A stretch of DNA of 23,855 nucleotides, taken from Candidatus Bathyarchaeota archaeon. GTDB taxonomy: Archaea; Thermoproteota; Bathyarchaeia; TCS64. The stretch spans positions 1 to 23,855 of the forward strand of contig JAFGTA010000199.1 of the NCBI GenBank assembly GCA_016934355.1. The letters run 5' to 3'. The position numbers and the translations under genes are program-made. The notes under the pieces were generated by a model. The model searched no databases and was not told where the DNA came from. It saw only the letters and a program-made list of their open reading frames with translations. Each line of letters starts with the position of its first letter. Positions within the stretch are counted from its first letter, which is position 1. Positions 6,005-13,424 of this stretch are shown in pieces.

Positions 6005-8062
6005 TCAGCCGGCGTCGACCCTGTCGTACTCTGAATAGTCCAATGACTCTCCCAGTATGTAGTGGCTGAACCAGTCGAGGTTCTGCTGCATGACGGCCCG
6101 GTTCTCCCGCGGCTTGGTGATGGGGTGAGCCATCTCAGGGTAGACGAACATCTCCACGGGGACCCCCTTCGCCTTCAATGCGCGGTACAGCTCCATGGCG
6201 TTGATGAGGGGCACCCTCATGTCCTTGGCGCCGTGCTGTATCAGCGTCGGCGTGTGAGCCCCATCGATGCCCGATATAGGCGCCGTCTTATGGTATATCT
6301 CCCGGTTCTCCCAGGGGCCCGCGGAGAGGTAGTGGTCCGTGAAGTAGGGGATGTCGTTGCTGACGTGGTAAGTGTACCAGTCGCTAATGCCGGCGCCCAC
6401 CGACACCGCAGAGAACTTGTCGCTGTGCATACCCGCGAACGCCGAGATGTAGCCACCCTGACTCCACCCCATGCACCCCACCCTCCCCGGGTCCACGACG
6501 CCCTCAGCGACGAGGCTGTCCACCGCCGACTCAAGGTCCCAGAGGTCGCCTACGCCGAGGTTATCCTTGTTGAGCTCAAGGAACGCCTGACCGTAACCCG
6601 TGCTGCCCCTGTAGTTAGGCTTCAGCACCAGGACGCCAAGGTTACACAGCTGCACAGGCGGGTAACGCTGGTAGTCGTAAGGCTCCAGCAGGTACTCGCG
6701 GCTCGCCGTGGAGGGGCCACCGTGCACCTGAAAGACCAGAGGGTAACGCCTCGATGGATCGTAGCCACGGGGCTTCCTCAGCACCCCCTCCACAGTGGCG
6801 CCGTCCCTGCTCCTCCAGCTCACCGTCTCCACGGTGCCCAGGTTCCAGCCCTCCACCTGCTCTGCGTAGTCCGTCAGCTTCACCACATCGCACCCCTCGC
6901 CTAGGGGCGCCGTGGACGCGTAGACCTCGGGGAACCCGTCCCTCGCGTTCCCTATATAGGAGAGCCAGCCCTCGGCGCTGACGTGGGGCATAGGCCCCGG
7001 GTAGGCGGGAAGCCCCAGAGGCTCCACCCTTTCCCCCTCCACAGTTATCCGTGCGATCCTTGTGGCAGTGCCGGCGCTGTACCAGCCGTAGACGCCCACC
7101 TCGGTCCACCACAACTGCCCAACCCACTGGTCGAAGCCCCCCGTGAGCTTCCTCATACTGCTCCCCAGCGGCTCCGCGGGGTCGATCCCCCCGAGGCCCA
7201 CCAACCATAGGTCGGGCTGGGTGTACATCATGTTGTCCCGCCCCCTGTGCGACACGAGTATCATGCCGCCGTCCGGGGACACGGCCTCGACGATGCTTAT
7301 ACTTGGGAGCCCGAGCACAGCGTGGCCGCCTGTCCACTCCTCGCCCCGGACGTGTCTGGACGCGGCTTCCTCGAGGTCGACTGTGAGCATGTGGGACTCG
7401 GCTGTGTCCCAGTACACGAGGGGGTCCTTCAGACGGGTGTTCACGTAGACCCTGCCCCCCGCCGCGTGGAAGCCCACTATCTTGAGGGGTGCTCCGAGGA
7501 GCCTTGATACCTCTATCACGGGCCTGGGAAGCTCCTTAGCCTCCTCCTCGGACAGCCTCTTCCGCTCCCCGAGCTGCCTCAGGTGCAGCGCCGTGTCGAG
7601 GTAGTAGAGTGTCGACGCGCTCTCCCGCTGCTCGAAGTGGACGACTTCACCGTAGTTGTCCTTCACGTGGCTGCAGGGCGACCGCTCGGCGAGGTACAGG
7701 ACGCCGCCGGCTGTGGCTCTGAAGTTCTCCACGCCGTTCTCGGCGTCCGTGAGCTGAACAGGTTCACCGGTGAGCCCCTGTAGGAGCCAGACCTGTGGCT
7801 TCTCTCCCCTGTCCCAGAGGAGGAGCAGGTCTTGGTCGCCGCTCCACTCCATCTGGGTTACGTCTCCTTCCCGTGTGAGCTGCCGCGTCTCGCCTGTGCC
7901 GGTGTCGATGAGGTAGACCAGGTGCTCGTACCTGTTGTCCGCCCAGTTTGTCGTCCTGACCCGGACGGCCACCGTGCCGCCGCCTGGGCACGTCTTGGCC
8001 TCCGCGGGGTACTCTAGTGAGATCAGGTCCTCTATGGATGGATCGTAGCTGGATTCAGTCAT
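6005..8062 (-). CDS. S9 family peptidase (prolyl oligopeptidase/acylaminoacyl-peptidase type)
   Basis: 685 aa. Residues about 1-400 form a beta-propeller (repeated TREGDVTQMEWSGDQDLLLLW-type blades) and 410-685 an alpha/beta hydrolase. The catalytic triad is visible: Ser534 in GWSQGG (532-537), Asp614 in HGAKDMRVP, and His646 in YPEMAHP. HGGP at 447-450 supplies the oxyanion environment and NYRGSTGYG (483-491) is the usual family block. It hydrolyses short peptides or N-acyl-aminoacyl peptides in the cytoplasm; no signal peptide. It follows the cyclodeaminase-family gene by 41 bp on the same strand. A T-rich CCTTTTTCAC and a 6-bp-arm inverted repeat (8068-8084) lie just upstream of the ATG. 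Confidence 0.92.
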   Translation of the reverse strand: MTESSYDPSIEDLISLEYPAEAKTCPGGGTVAVRVRTTNWADNRYEHLVYLIDTGTGETRQLTREGDVTQMEWSGDQDLLLLWDRGEKPQVWLLQGLTGEPVQLTDAENGVENFRATAGGVLYLAERSPCSHVKDNYGEVVHFEQRESASTLYYLDTALHLRQLGERKRLSEEEAKELPRPVIEVSRLLGAPLKIVGFHAAGGRVYVNTRLKDPLVYWDTAESHMLTVDLEEAASRHVRGEEWTGGHAVLGLPSISIVEAVSPDGGMILVSHRGRDNMMYTQPDLWLVGLGGIDPAEPLGSSMRKLTGGFDQWVGQLWWTEVGVYGWYSAGTATRIARITVEGERVEPLGLPAYPGPMPHVSAEGWLSYIGNARDGFPEVYASTAPLGEGCDVVKLTDYAEQVEGWNLGTVETVSWRSRDGATVEGVLRKPRGYDPSRRYPLVFQVHGGPSTASREYLLEPYDYQRYPPVQLCNLGVLVLKPNYRGSTGYGQAFLELNKDNLGVGDLWDLESAVDSLVAEGVVDPGRVGCMGWSQGGYISAFAGMHSDKFSAVSVGAGISDWYTYHVSNDIPYFTDHYLSAGPWENREIYHKTAPISGIDGAHTPTLIQHGAKDMRVPLINAMELYRALKAKGVPVEMFVYPEMAHPITKPRENRAVMQQNLDWFSHYILGESLDYSEYDRVDAG

Positions 8063-8067
8063 GGGTT

Positions 8068-8084
8068 GTAGGGTGTCGCCCTAC
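8068..8084. repeat. Inverted repeat between cyclodeaminase-family stop and S9 peptidase start
   Basis: GTAGGG-TGTCG-CCCTAC, perfect 6-bp arms with a 5-nt loop, 5 bp upstream of the peptidase ATG. It could be a start-site operator, a 5' hairpin, or part of the upstream gene's termination region (a CCTTTTTC tract lies on its upstream side). No poly-T follows it on the minus strand, so it is not a bacterial-style terminator. Confidence 0.4.
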
Positions 8085-8103
8085 GTGAAAAAGGTTTGAG
8101 GCG

Positions 8104-9090
8104 CTAGAAGTCTTCCTCCATGAGGGTGAGCCTCTGGAAGTCCCGGTCCTTCACCGCGTTGTAGATATGGTCCGCCAAGATGACGTCCTCGAGGGCTAAA
8201 CCGATGTTGATAGCCAGAATCCGCTCCTTCTGGCTGTCGCGCCCGGGCTTCACCCCGGCCACCACCTCGCCCAGCTCGGCGTAGAGCGTCGGCAACCCAT
8301 CGGGGAAAGCCCCGTGCTCATAGAAGTAGACAGTCTGATCCCAGCTATCGGTGATGAACTTGTCAGCCCCCAGAATCGCGTCACCGTACCACGCCCGGCT
8401 CGCCTCCAAACCGAAGCCCAGGCACCCCGGCTTGAACCACTCGTCCCGTACGAGGGGCTCAGGCAGCCTCTGGGTAGCGGTCAGGATCATGTCCTTGCCG
8501 TCCACCGCCCCCTTCACGTCTTTCGCTATCTTGACGTTGACCCCTAGCTGCTTCTCGAAGTCGGCTTTAAACCGCTTCATCGCGTCAGGGTTAATGTCAA
8601 AGACCCCGACCTCGTCGAGGCCCGGTATCACCTCCTTGAAGGCGACGAGGCTCATCCTGCCCTGAACACCACACCCAACAAAACCAACAGACTCGGTCCC
8701 CTCCTTGGCACAGTACTTCGCCGTGATCGCCGAGACCGCCGCCGTCCTCGCCGCCGTGATCCACCTGCAGTCCATCACAGCGAGGGGCATACCCGTCTCC
8801 ATGCTGTTCACGATCATCAGCCCAGCGATCTGGGGAAGCCCCACAGCCCGGTTACTCGGGTAGCCGCACACCCACTTCAAACCGCCGATACCCAACCCCC
8901 TGTAGTAGGCTGGCATGGCGTGGATGAACGCGTCCGGCTTACTGTGGATGCCCGGCTTCGGCGGGTTCTCCACCCTGCCGTGGCCGTGCTCCCCCAGCCC
9001 CTTCTCCACTAGCTCGATGACCTTCGCCATCGGAATGTCCAGCTTCAATATGTCCTCCTGTGAAAGGTACAGGAACTCTACACGCTTCAA
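8104..9090 (-). CDS. Ornithine cyclodeaminase/mu-crystallin family NAD(P)-dependent enzyme
   Basis: 328 aa. The dinucleotide-binding loop is GCGVQG (139-144), followed by VGVFDINPDAMKRF with the ribose-contacting Asp. The substrate side includes GGLKWVCGYPSN with the likely catalytic Lys72, and ITAARTAAVSA (111-121). Members include ornithine cyclodeaminase, alanine dehydrogenase and ketimine reductase/imine synthases, so the exact substrate is open. The start is TTG at 9090, supported by CTGAGG (complement of 9099-9104) at Shine-Dalgarno distance; the first in-frame ATG would be at residue 21. Neighbours (S9 peptidase, and racemases and an aminotransferase further on) fit amino-acid catabolism. 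Confidence 0.88.
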   Translation of the reverse strand: MKRVEFLYLSQEDILKLDIPMAKVIELVEKGLGEHGHGRVENPPKPGIHSKPDAFIHAMPAYYRGLGIGGLKWVCGYPSNRAVGLPQIAGLMIVNSMETGMPLAVMDCRWITAARTAAVSAITAKYCAKEGTESVGFVGCGVQGRMSLVAFKEVIPGLDEVGVFDINPDAMKRFKADFEKQLGVNVKIAKDVKGAVDGKDMILTATQRLPEPLVRDEWFKPGCLGFGLEASRAWYGDAILGADKFITDSWDQTVYFYEHGAFPDGLPTLYAELGEVVAGVKPGRDSQKERILAINIGLALEDVILADHIYNAVKDRDFQRLTLMEEDF

Positions 9091-9098
9091 ACGATGCG

Positions 9099-9104
9099 CC
9101 TCAG
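9099..9104 (-). promoter_or_regulatory. Shine-Dalgarno site deciding a TTG start
   Basis: CTGAGG on the minus strand with 8 nt before TTG at 9090. An almost identical CTGAGGCG precedes the TTG of the aspartate racemase (GAGG at 15847-15850), so non-ATG starts here appear to be helped by leader pairing to 16S rRNA. Confidence 0.5.
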
Positions 9105-9139
9105 ATTAGAATATGTGCGCCGGATAAAGCGTTTTTCAG

Positions 9140-10309
9140 CTACAGGTAGAGCTGGATAACGGTGCCGTCCTTCAGCTCCCTGTCGATGCCCACCTTCTCG
9201 TTGTCGAACTTGGCCGCCGGCCCCCAGATGCGGGCATACTTGAACCTCTCATAGAAGTCGTTATGGATCATACGAGCCAGGTCGCCCACGGTGACACCCT
9301 CCTTAGCCACTATCGGGTCAACCGCGGGCTCCTTTCCCGGCTCCTTCGTGTAGACGCGGACGATGTCCAGCATCCTGAATATATTCTCGCCGATGAGGTG
9401 CGCCAGCCCCTCGTCCCGCTGAGCAGAGACTATCAGCACATCCAGAGGCGACGCCGCCTGCCTCAGCTGCTCTATGGTGCCTGGGTCGCCCCCGATATCC
9501 GACTTGTTGGCGACTACGATCGTCGGCCTGTAGACGGCGTTGCCGAACACCGCGTCCTCAATCACATCCATTGTGACGCTGCCCCTGACCCGGACCAGAG
9601 CCGACCTGATCTTGTACTCGGCGAGCAGCTGGGTGACCTCGGTCTCGCTGCAGCCGACGAGCTCACCCTCCCAGATGTACTGGATGTTCCTGCCGTGGCC
9701 ACGCTTCTGTATCTCCACCTCCCCGGGCGGCGGCGCCGTGAGTACCCTGCTGTTCTCCAACTCCTCAGCCACCATAAGGTAGTTGCCAGCCGGGTCATCC
9801 GTCAAATCCACCATCACGATAAGCCCATCCGCGTTACGCGCAGAAGACAGGTTCATGAAGCCCTCGGATCTGCCCTCGCTGCTCCCCTCAACGATAGGCG
9901 GAATCTCCACCAACTGAAACTGGATGTCCTGGTAAGACAGCATCGCGGGCGTAGGCCACGTGGTGCCGAAAGGCCACGCCGTCACCTCGACCTGGCTGTT
10001 GGTGACGGCGCGGAGGAGGCTGCTGCGCCCAGTGTTCGGCGGCCCCAGGACCGCTATCTGGGCGGCTCCCGCCTTCTGCACATAGTAGCTCGGGCCCCCT
10101 GTCTTCTTCGCCTGCCTCTTCTTCTTCTCCTGATCGTCCCTGAGCTGCGCCATCTGCCTCTTTACCTGGCGGCACAGCTTCTCGGTGCCCTTGTGCTTGG
10201 GGACGAGGCTGAGGAACTCCCCCATGAGGCGCAGCCTCTCATCCGGGTTCCGGGTGAGGGTGACCTCGTTCCACTTCATCTTCGCTTCCTGGGGAAGATT
10301 AGTAACCAA
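9140..10309 (-). CDS. DRG/OBG-type GTPase with C-terminal TGS domain
   Basis: 389 aa from TTG at 10309; an ATG at 10393 would give 417 aa, overlapping the previous gene. I prefer the TTG because the family typically begins near VTNLPxEAK and a TATA-like GTTTTTTAAG (10355-10364) lies inside the longer frame. In 417-aa numbering the domains are: a helical N-terminus (FLSLVPKHKGTEKL), G1 GPPNTGRSS (117-125), G2 region PFGTTWPT, a divergent G3 EIPPI (163-167), G4 NKSD (296-299), G5 SAQ (323-325) and a TGS domain about 345-417 ending in IQLYL. These are ribosome/translation-linked GTPases, with the TGS domain probably contacting RNA. It is downstream of, and co-oriented with, the PH/zinc-ribbon gene. 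Confidence 0.88.
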   Translation of the reverse strand: MVTNLPQEAKMKWNEVTLTRNPDERLRLMGEFLSLVPKHKGTEKLCRQVKRQMAQLRDDQEKKKRQAKKTGGPSYYVQKAGAAQIAVLGPPNTGRSSLLRAVTNSQVEVTAWPFGTTWPTPAMLSYQDIQFQLVEIPPIVEGSSEGRSEGFMNLSSARNADGLIVMVDLTDDPAGNYLMVAEELENSRVLTAPPPGEVEIQKRGHGRNIQYIWEGELVGCSETEVTQLLAEYKIRSALVRVRGSVTMDVIEDAVFGNAVYRPTIVVANKSDIGGDPGTIEQLRQAASPLDVLIVSAQRDEGLAHLIGENIFRMLDIVRVYTKEPGKEPAVDPIVAKEGVTVGDLARMIHNDFYERFKYARIWGPAAKFDNEKVGIDRELKDGTVIQLYL

Positions 10310-10354
10310 ACGGTACACCCTGAGGACTCGATCATACTCTAGGGTGGAAACAGC

Positions 10355-10364
10355 CTTAAAAAAC
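10355..10364 (-). promoter_or_regulatory. TATA box of the TGS GTPase gene / T-tract after the PH-zinc-ribbon gene
   Basis: GTTTTTTAAG on the minus strand, about 50 nt upstream of the TTG at 10309 and 11 nt after the upstream gene's stop. It can serve as a TATA element (expected start site near 10333) and its six-T run as an archaeal termination signal. Confidence 0.4.
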
Positions 10365-10374
10365 TCTAGGAAGG

Positions 10375-10842
10375 CTACACAGGGGCCCCGCATTTACCGC
10401 AGAACTTGTTACCAGGCGGCACAGGCGCCCCGCACTGACCGCAGAAGGCGGATGCCTGCTGCTGAGGAGGAGGCTGGACCCGCTGCTGAGGAGCGCCGAA
10501 CGCGGATCGGGCGACGCTGGTGATGCGGGCCTGGTTGATGGCCGTGATCCAGCCACCCGCGTCGCGCATCCCCTTGAACGTGTACTTCACGCCGCCGGCG
10601 TGCACCGTGATGGTGGCCATGAACCCCTTCTCGACGCCAGTAACCGTGGCTAGGGGTATATCTGCCCGGTTCTTGTGGGCGCCTCTTATGGCGGATATCA
10701 CGTCCTGGAACCTGCCCGCGGTGAAAATGAGTCGCTGGCTGGTAAGAATCAGCTTGCCGTTAATGTTACTGAACGTCCCCTTGGTCCACGTCACGGGGAA
10801 CATGCCCGTGTCCTTTATCACGTGCTCACCTGGAAGAGCCAT
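10375..10842 (-). CDS. PH/GRAM-like domain protein with C-terminal zinc ribbon
   Basis: 155 aa from ATG 10842; a longer frame to 10923 exists but contains the TATA box GCTTATATCG (10871-10880), which sits correctly for the shorter start. Residues 1-108 have a PH/GRAM-like beta-barrel-plus-helix pattern (GKLILTSQRLIFTAG, DIPLATVTGVEKG, YTFKGMRDAGGWITAIN). A Pro/Gln-rich linker spans 117-130. The end is a zinc ribbon with Cys134, 137, 148 and 151 (FCGQCGAPV, then FCGKCGAPV). Such proteins are often cytoplasmic or membrane-associated adaptors. Upstream of the TGS GTPase on the same strand, so a functional link is possible but unproven. Confidence 0.72.
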   Translation of the reverse strand: MALPGEHVIKDTGMFPVTWTKGTFSNINGKLILTSQRLIFTAGRFQDVISAIRGAHKNRADIPLATVTGVEKGFMATITVHAGGVKYTFKGMRDAGGWITAINQARITSVARSAFGAPQQRVQPPPQQQASAFCGQCGAPVPPGNKFCGKCGAPV

Positions 10843-10870
10843 GGATGATCCAGTAAGGATGCGGACACAC

Positions 10871-10880
10871 CGATATAAGC
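10871..10880 (-). promoter_or_regulatory. TATA box deciding the PH-zinc-ribbon start
   Basis: GCTTATATCG on the minus strand, 33 nt before ATG 10842, predicting a leader of about 7 nt. Its presence inside the longer open frame argues against the start at 10923. Confidence 0.55.
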
Positions 10881-10903
10881 GGATGCCTCGACCCTCAGTG
10901 CTC

Positions 10904-10911
10904 TTAAGTAA
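10904..10911 (+). promoter_or_regulatory. TATA-like box of the asparaginase gene
   Basis: TTAAGTAA centred about 34 nt upstream of ATG 10941, predicting a leader of roughly 8 nt. It lies back to back with the divergent box at 10871-10880. Confidence 0.35.
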
Positions 10912-10940
10912 GTGTTTACCCATCTTTTCTGGATCGGATC

Positions 10941-11885
10941 ATGGTCAAACCATTCATAATGGGGACGCTGAACGCCGGCGAGTTCCTCTACGCCGGCGCC
11001 GAGATCCTGCGCAACGGAGGCTCCGCCCTCGACGCCATAGAAGCATCCACCAGGCTCGTGGAGTCCAACCCCAACGACACTTCAGTGGGGCTCGCAGGCA
11101 TCCCGAACCTGCTGGGCGTCCAGGAGATGGACGCCAGCATCATGTGCGGAAAGACCCTCAGGGCGGGCACCGTGGGGGCAGTCAAGGGGTTCATCCACCC
11201 CATAAGCATCGCACGGAAGGTGCTCGACGAGGCGCCCCACGTCATGCTCGTGGCCGAGGGAGCCGAACGCTTCGCACGAGTAATGGGCTGCGAGGAGGGC
11301 GACCTAGGCACCGAGATGAGCAGAAAGGTCTACGACACGTTCGTACGAGACGCCTTCGACCACGAAGAGATCGATGAGTCACAGCAGTGGGTGAAGGACT
11401 ACGCGAAGAGCCAGAACCTCCGCATGTGGTACGACAGGCTCAGCGACGACCGGCACGGCACAGTCAACGTCATGGCGAGGGACGTCAACGGCGACATCGC
11501 CTCAGCCGTGTCCACGAGCGGCACAGCCCTCAAGTTCCCGGGCAGACTCGGCGACAGCCCCATCATAGGCGCAGGCAACTACTGCGACAACAGGTACGGA
11601 GCAGCCTGCTGCACGGGCCGCGGCGAGCTCGCCATCAGGAACAGCACCGCCCGGACCATCGTCCACTACATGGAGGACGGGCTCAGCCCCAGGGAGGCCG
11701 CTTTCAGAGCCATGAAGGACATCCACGAGCTGAACGCCTTCGGAGGCATGAACTGCGTCGTGATGGACGACGAGGGCAACGAGGTAAGCGCCACCACCAG
11801 GGAGGACCGGGAGAGCGTCTACTACGTGATGGACGTCGACATGAAGGCGCCCGAGCGACGCGTCGGCATAAACGTCAAGCCGTAG
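10941..11885 (+). CDS. Ntn-type asparaginase (isoaspartyl peptidase / N4-(beta-GlcNAc)-L-asparaginase family)
   Basis: 314 aa. Members self-cleave before a Thr that becomes the nucleophile. Here this is Thr174 in RHGTVNVMARD (171-181), matching the HGTxxxVA-type processing site. Upstream, GGSALDAIEAS (26-36) and ESNPNDTSVGLAG (41-53) are typical. Downstream, GRLGDSPIIGAGNYCDN (201-217) and ACCTGRGE (222-229) form the substrate pocket. The reaction is hydrolysis of beta-amide bonds in isoaspartyl peptides, asparagine or glycosyl-asparagine; context cannot choose among them. It would fit degradation of glycoprotein or damaged protein. The next gene starts directly after its TAG stop, so both are in one operon. 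Confidence 0.92.
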   Translation: MVKPFIMGTLNAGEFLYAGAEILRNGGSALDAIEASTRLVESNPNDTSVGLAGIPNLLGVQEMDASIMCGKTLRAGTVGAVKGFIHPISIARKVLDEAPHVMLVAEGAERFARVMGCEEGDLGTEMSRKVYDTFVRDAFDHEEIDESQQWVKDYAKSQNLRMWYDRLSDDRHGTVNVMARDVNGDIASAVSTSGTALKFPGRLGDSPIIGAGNYCDNRYGAACCTGRGELAIRNSTARTIVHYMEDGLSPREAAFRAMKDIHELNAFGGMNCVVMDDEGNEVSATTREDRESVYYVMDVDMKAPERRVGINVKP

Positions 11886-12314
11886 GTGAGTGCCGTGTCA
11901 GCCCCCTACGACTTCAGGCGTATAACCCCCGGCGTGTACGGCGACAGACGCCCCGTCGCCGGCACCGTCGTCGCCCTCCTCCACGTCTCATTCACAGACA
12001 GGGGGCTCCGCCTCATCGAGACCAAGAGCCGCACCGTGAAGTGCGGCGAGATACACGAGCTAATGATCACAGACGAGGAAGCCGCCCCTGGCGGAGGAGC
12101 CGACAGGGTCAGAGCGCTGGCGTTCTTCGAGGTAGAAGCCCCCGGCCTCATAGTGGTCGGCGACACGGTCACCGTCGGCGACAAACCGCTTGGAGTGCTA
12201 GCCGGCTACGACGAGACCCACATGCCAAACCACATGAACATCGTCGTCAAGGCGCCGAGCCTCGACGAGCCGATGATACGCGTAGGAGACCCGGTCAGGT
12301 TCGGCCGAGCCTAG
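11886..12314 (+). CDS. Conserved hypothetical protein, asparaginase operon partner
   Basis: 142 aa starting at a GTG that abuts the asparaginase stop codon; a second in-frame GTG lies 9 nt further on. I do not recognise a characterised family. Visible features are an N-terminal YDFRRITPGVYGDRRPVAGTVVALLHVSF, a basic KSRTVKCGEIHELMI stretch, alternating beta-strand segments (RALAFFEVEAPGLIVVGDTVTVG) and a C-terminal MIRVGDPVRFGR. It looks like a small soluble beta-rich barrel. Zero intergenic distance implies translational coupling and a job linked to the asparaginase. Its stop overlaps the convergent acetyltransferase stop within one CTAG. Confidence 0.65.
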   Translation: MSAVSAPYDFRRITPGVYGDRRPVAGTVVALLHVSFTDRGLRLIETKSRTVKCGEIHELMITDEEAAPGGGADRVRALAFFEVEAPGLIVVGDTVTVGDKPLGVLAGYDETHMPNHMNIVVKAPSLDEPMIRVGDPVRFGRA

Positions 12315-13156
12315 CCCTTATCCGGACCACCGAGGCCGAAGACGCCTGCGACGTCCTCACATACACCGCAGGAGCCGAGGCACATCCGGAGGCTGCTGGG
12401 CAGCGAGGTGAACCCGTTCCGTTTTAAGATAGCTAAGCTGGACGTGTTACCCTCGGGGCAGCCCACCCACATCTTCTCCCCGGGCCTCCTGTTCATCACG
12501 GACCAGAGCAGCTGCACAGCCGCCTCCGCGTACCCAGGCACGCATATCCAAGGCCCCACCTTGACGCTGTCCGAGCCGTCCTTCGCCATGATGTACCCCA
12601 CGAGACTCCCCCCGCTTCGAGCCGTGTAGCAGAGGTCGGGGAACGTCTCGTAGACGTAACCCAGCATGTGGGCGCGGTCCCCCTTGAAGAAACGCCTGTC
12701 GAGCGCGGAGACCTCGTCGAGGTCACCCGCCGTCATGGGCCTCGTCAGCGACACAGGGTTCACGGCAGCTGTCCCCGTGAAGCGGAGGCTGGGGTACTCC
12801 TCCCTGAACCCGAGGCGCCTGTAGAGGGGTATGGCCTTGGGGACGGCGTCGAGGCGGATGGCTTTGACGCCGAGGCTCTCAAGATGCTCCACGGACCTAC
12901 GCATGAGAGCCTCGCCGACGCCCACGCCGCGGCTCTCCGGGACGACTATGAGGTTCCCAACCCAGCCCATCTCGCCGTAGGGGACGGTGACGACGACGCC
13001 CACATCCTCGCCGCCGGAGACGGCCTTAAACATGCCGCCCGGGCTGAACGTGAGCATCCTGCGGTAGTCGGCGCCGGTGAGGCCCCAGCCCACCATGTCG
13101 ATGAGACCGAGGAAGAAGCCCTGATCCTCCGGGGTCAGGGTGTGGAACGTGATCAT
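12311..13156 (-). CDS. Two-domain GNAT N-acetyltransferase
   Basis: 281 aa from ATG 13156; an upstream ATG (13195) would place the TATA-like GCTTTAAC (13181-13188) inside the gene, so I reject it. Domain 1 (about 1-130) has the acetyl-CoA loop VVPESRGVGVGEALMRRSVEHL and the later LDAVPKAIPLYRRLGFREEY block. Domain 2 (about 135-260) starts VSLTRPMTAGDLDEVSALDRRFF and carries EGNTSSLAILKRNGF, resembling the C-terminal domain of YitH/HolE-type acetyltransferases. The acceptor is unknown. The C-terminus has several Cys residues (CLGSCGVC). Convergent with the asparaginase operon, sharing a palindromic CTAG as both stops. Confidence 0.82.
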   Translation of the reverse strand: MITFHTLTPEDQGFFLGLIDMVGWGLTGADYRRMLTFSPGGMFKAVSGGEDVGVVVTVPYGEMGWVGNLIVVPESRGVGVGEALMRRSVEHLESLGVKAIRLDAVPKAIPLYRRLGFREEYPSLRFTGTAAVNPVSLTRPMTAGDLDEVSALDRRFFKGDRAHMLGYVYETFPDLCYTARSGGSLVGYIMAKDGSDSVKVGPWICVPGYAEAAVQLLWSVMNRRPGEKMWVGCPEGNTSSLAILKRNGFTSLPSSLRMCLGSCGVCEDVAGVFGLGGPDKG

Positions 13157-13180
13157 AGCTGAACCTGTGGGCTGTGTGGA

Positions 13181-13188
13181 GTTAAAGC
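13181..13188 (-). promoter_or_regulatory. TATA box of the GNAT gene
   Basis: GCTTTAAC on the minus strand, 27-28 nt before ATG 13156, predicting a leaderless transcript. The first palindromic repeat (13208-13225) starts about 20 bp further upstream. Confidence 0.45.
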
Positions 13189-13207
13189 CTGTCATCTGCC
13201 TGGTAAT

Positions 13208-13306
13208 CGGTAGTTAATACTACCGTTTTCCATGGTGGATGCTCCTGCCCTCGCAAAGCGTTAGTTAATACTACTTCTTGGCGAGAGGCGGTTGTATTAA
13301 CTACCG
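13208..13306. repeat. Palindrome cluster 1 (three copies)
   Basis: Copies at 13208-13225 (CGGTAGTTAATACTACCG, perfect arms), 13259-13276 (degenerate, core TAGTTAATACTA) and 13289-13306 (inverted orientation, loop ATTA, one arm mismatch). Centres at 13216.5, 13267.5 and 13297.5 are 51 and 30 bp apart, close to 5 and 3 helical turns. They lie between the GNAT promoter and the broken GrpB gene. The stretch 13307-13424 holds no gene; it contains a T-rich tract at 13391-13404. Confidence 0.85.
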
Positions 13307-13424
13307 TTTAAGGATGCGATAGCCGCCGAAGAAACCTGTTGAGGTGAAGCGATCAAGCCATTCTTGAATAGAGGGTTGCGTGATCACTACCTTTTTTTGT
13401 TTTCCTACCACCAGATATGATCCT

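Noticed and set aside
5825..6034. 69-aa plus-strand open frame
   Set aside because: Overlaps the peptidase stop, has no promoter or motif and unconvincing composition.
8068..8084. Rho-independent terminator
   Set aside because: The hairpin has no downstream T run on the minus strand and archaea do not use bacterial hairpin terminators; retained only as an inverted repeat.
9263..10342. 359-aa plus-strand open frame
   Set aside because: Antisense to the TGS GTPase, which has all its motifs; the frame is low-complexity Arg/Leu/His-rich.
11387..12427. 346-aa plus-strand open frame
   Set aside because: Alternative frame of the asparaginase and its partner; Arg/His-rich composition typical of a shadow in G+C-rich DNA.
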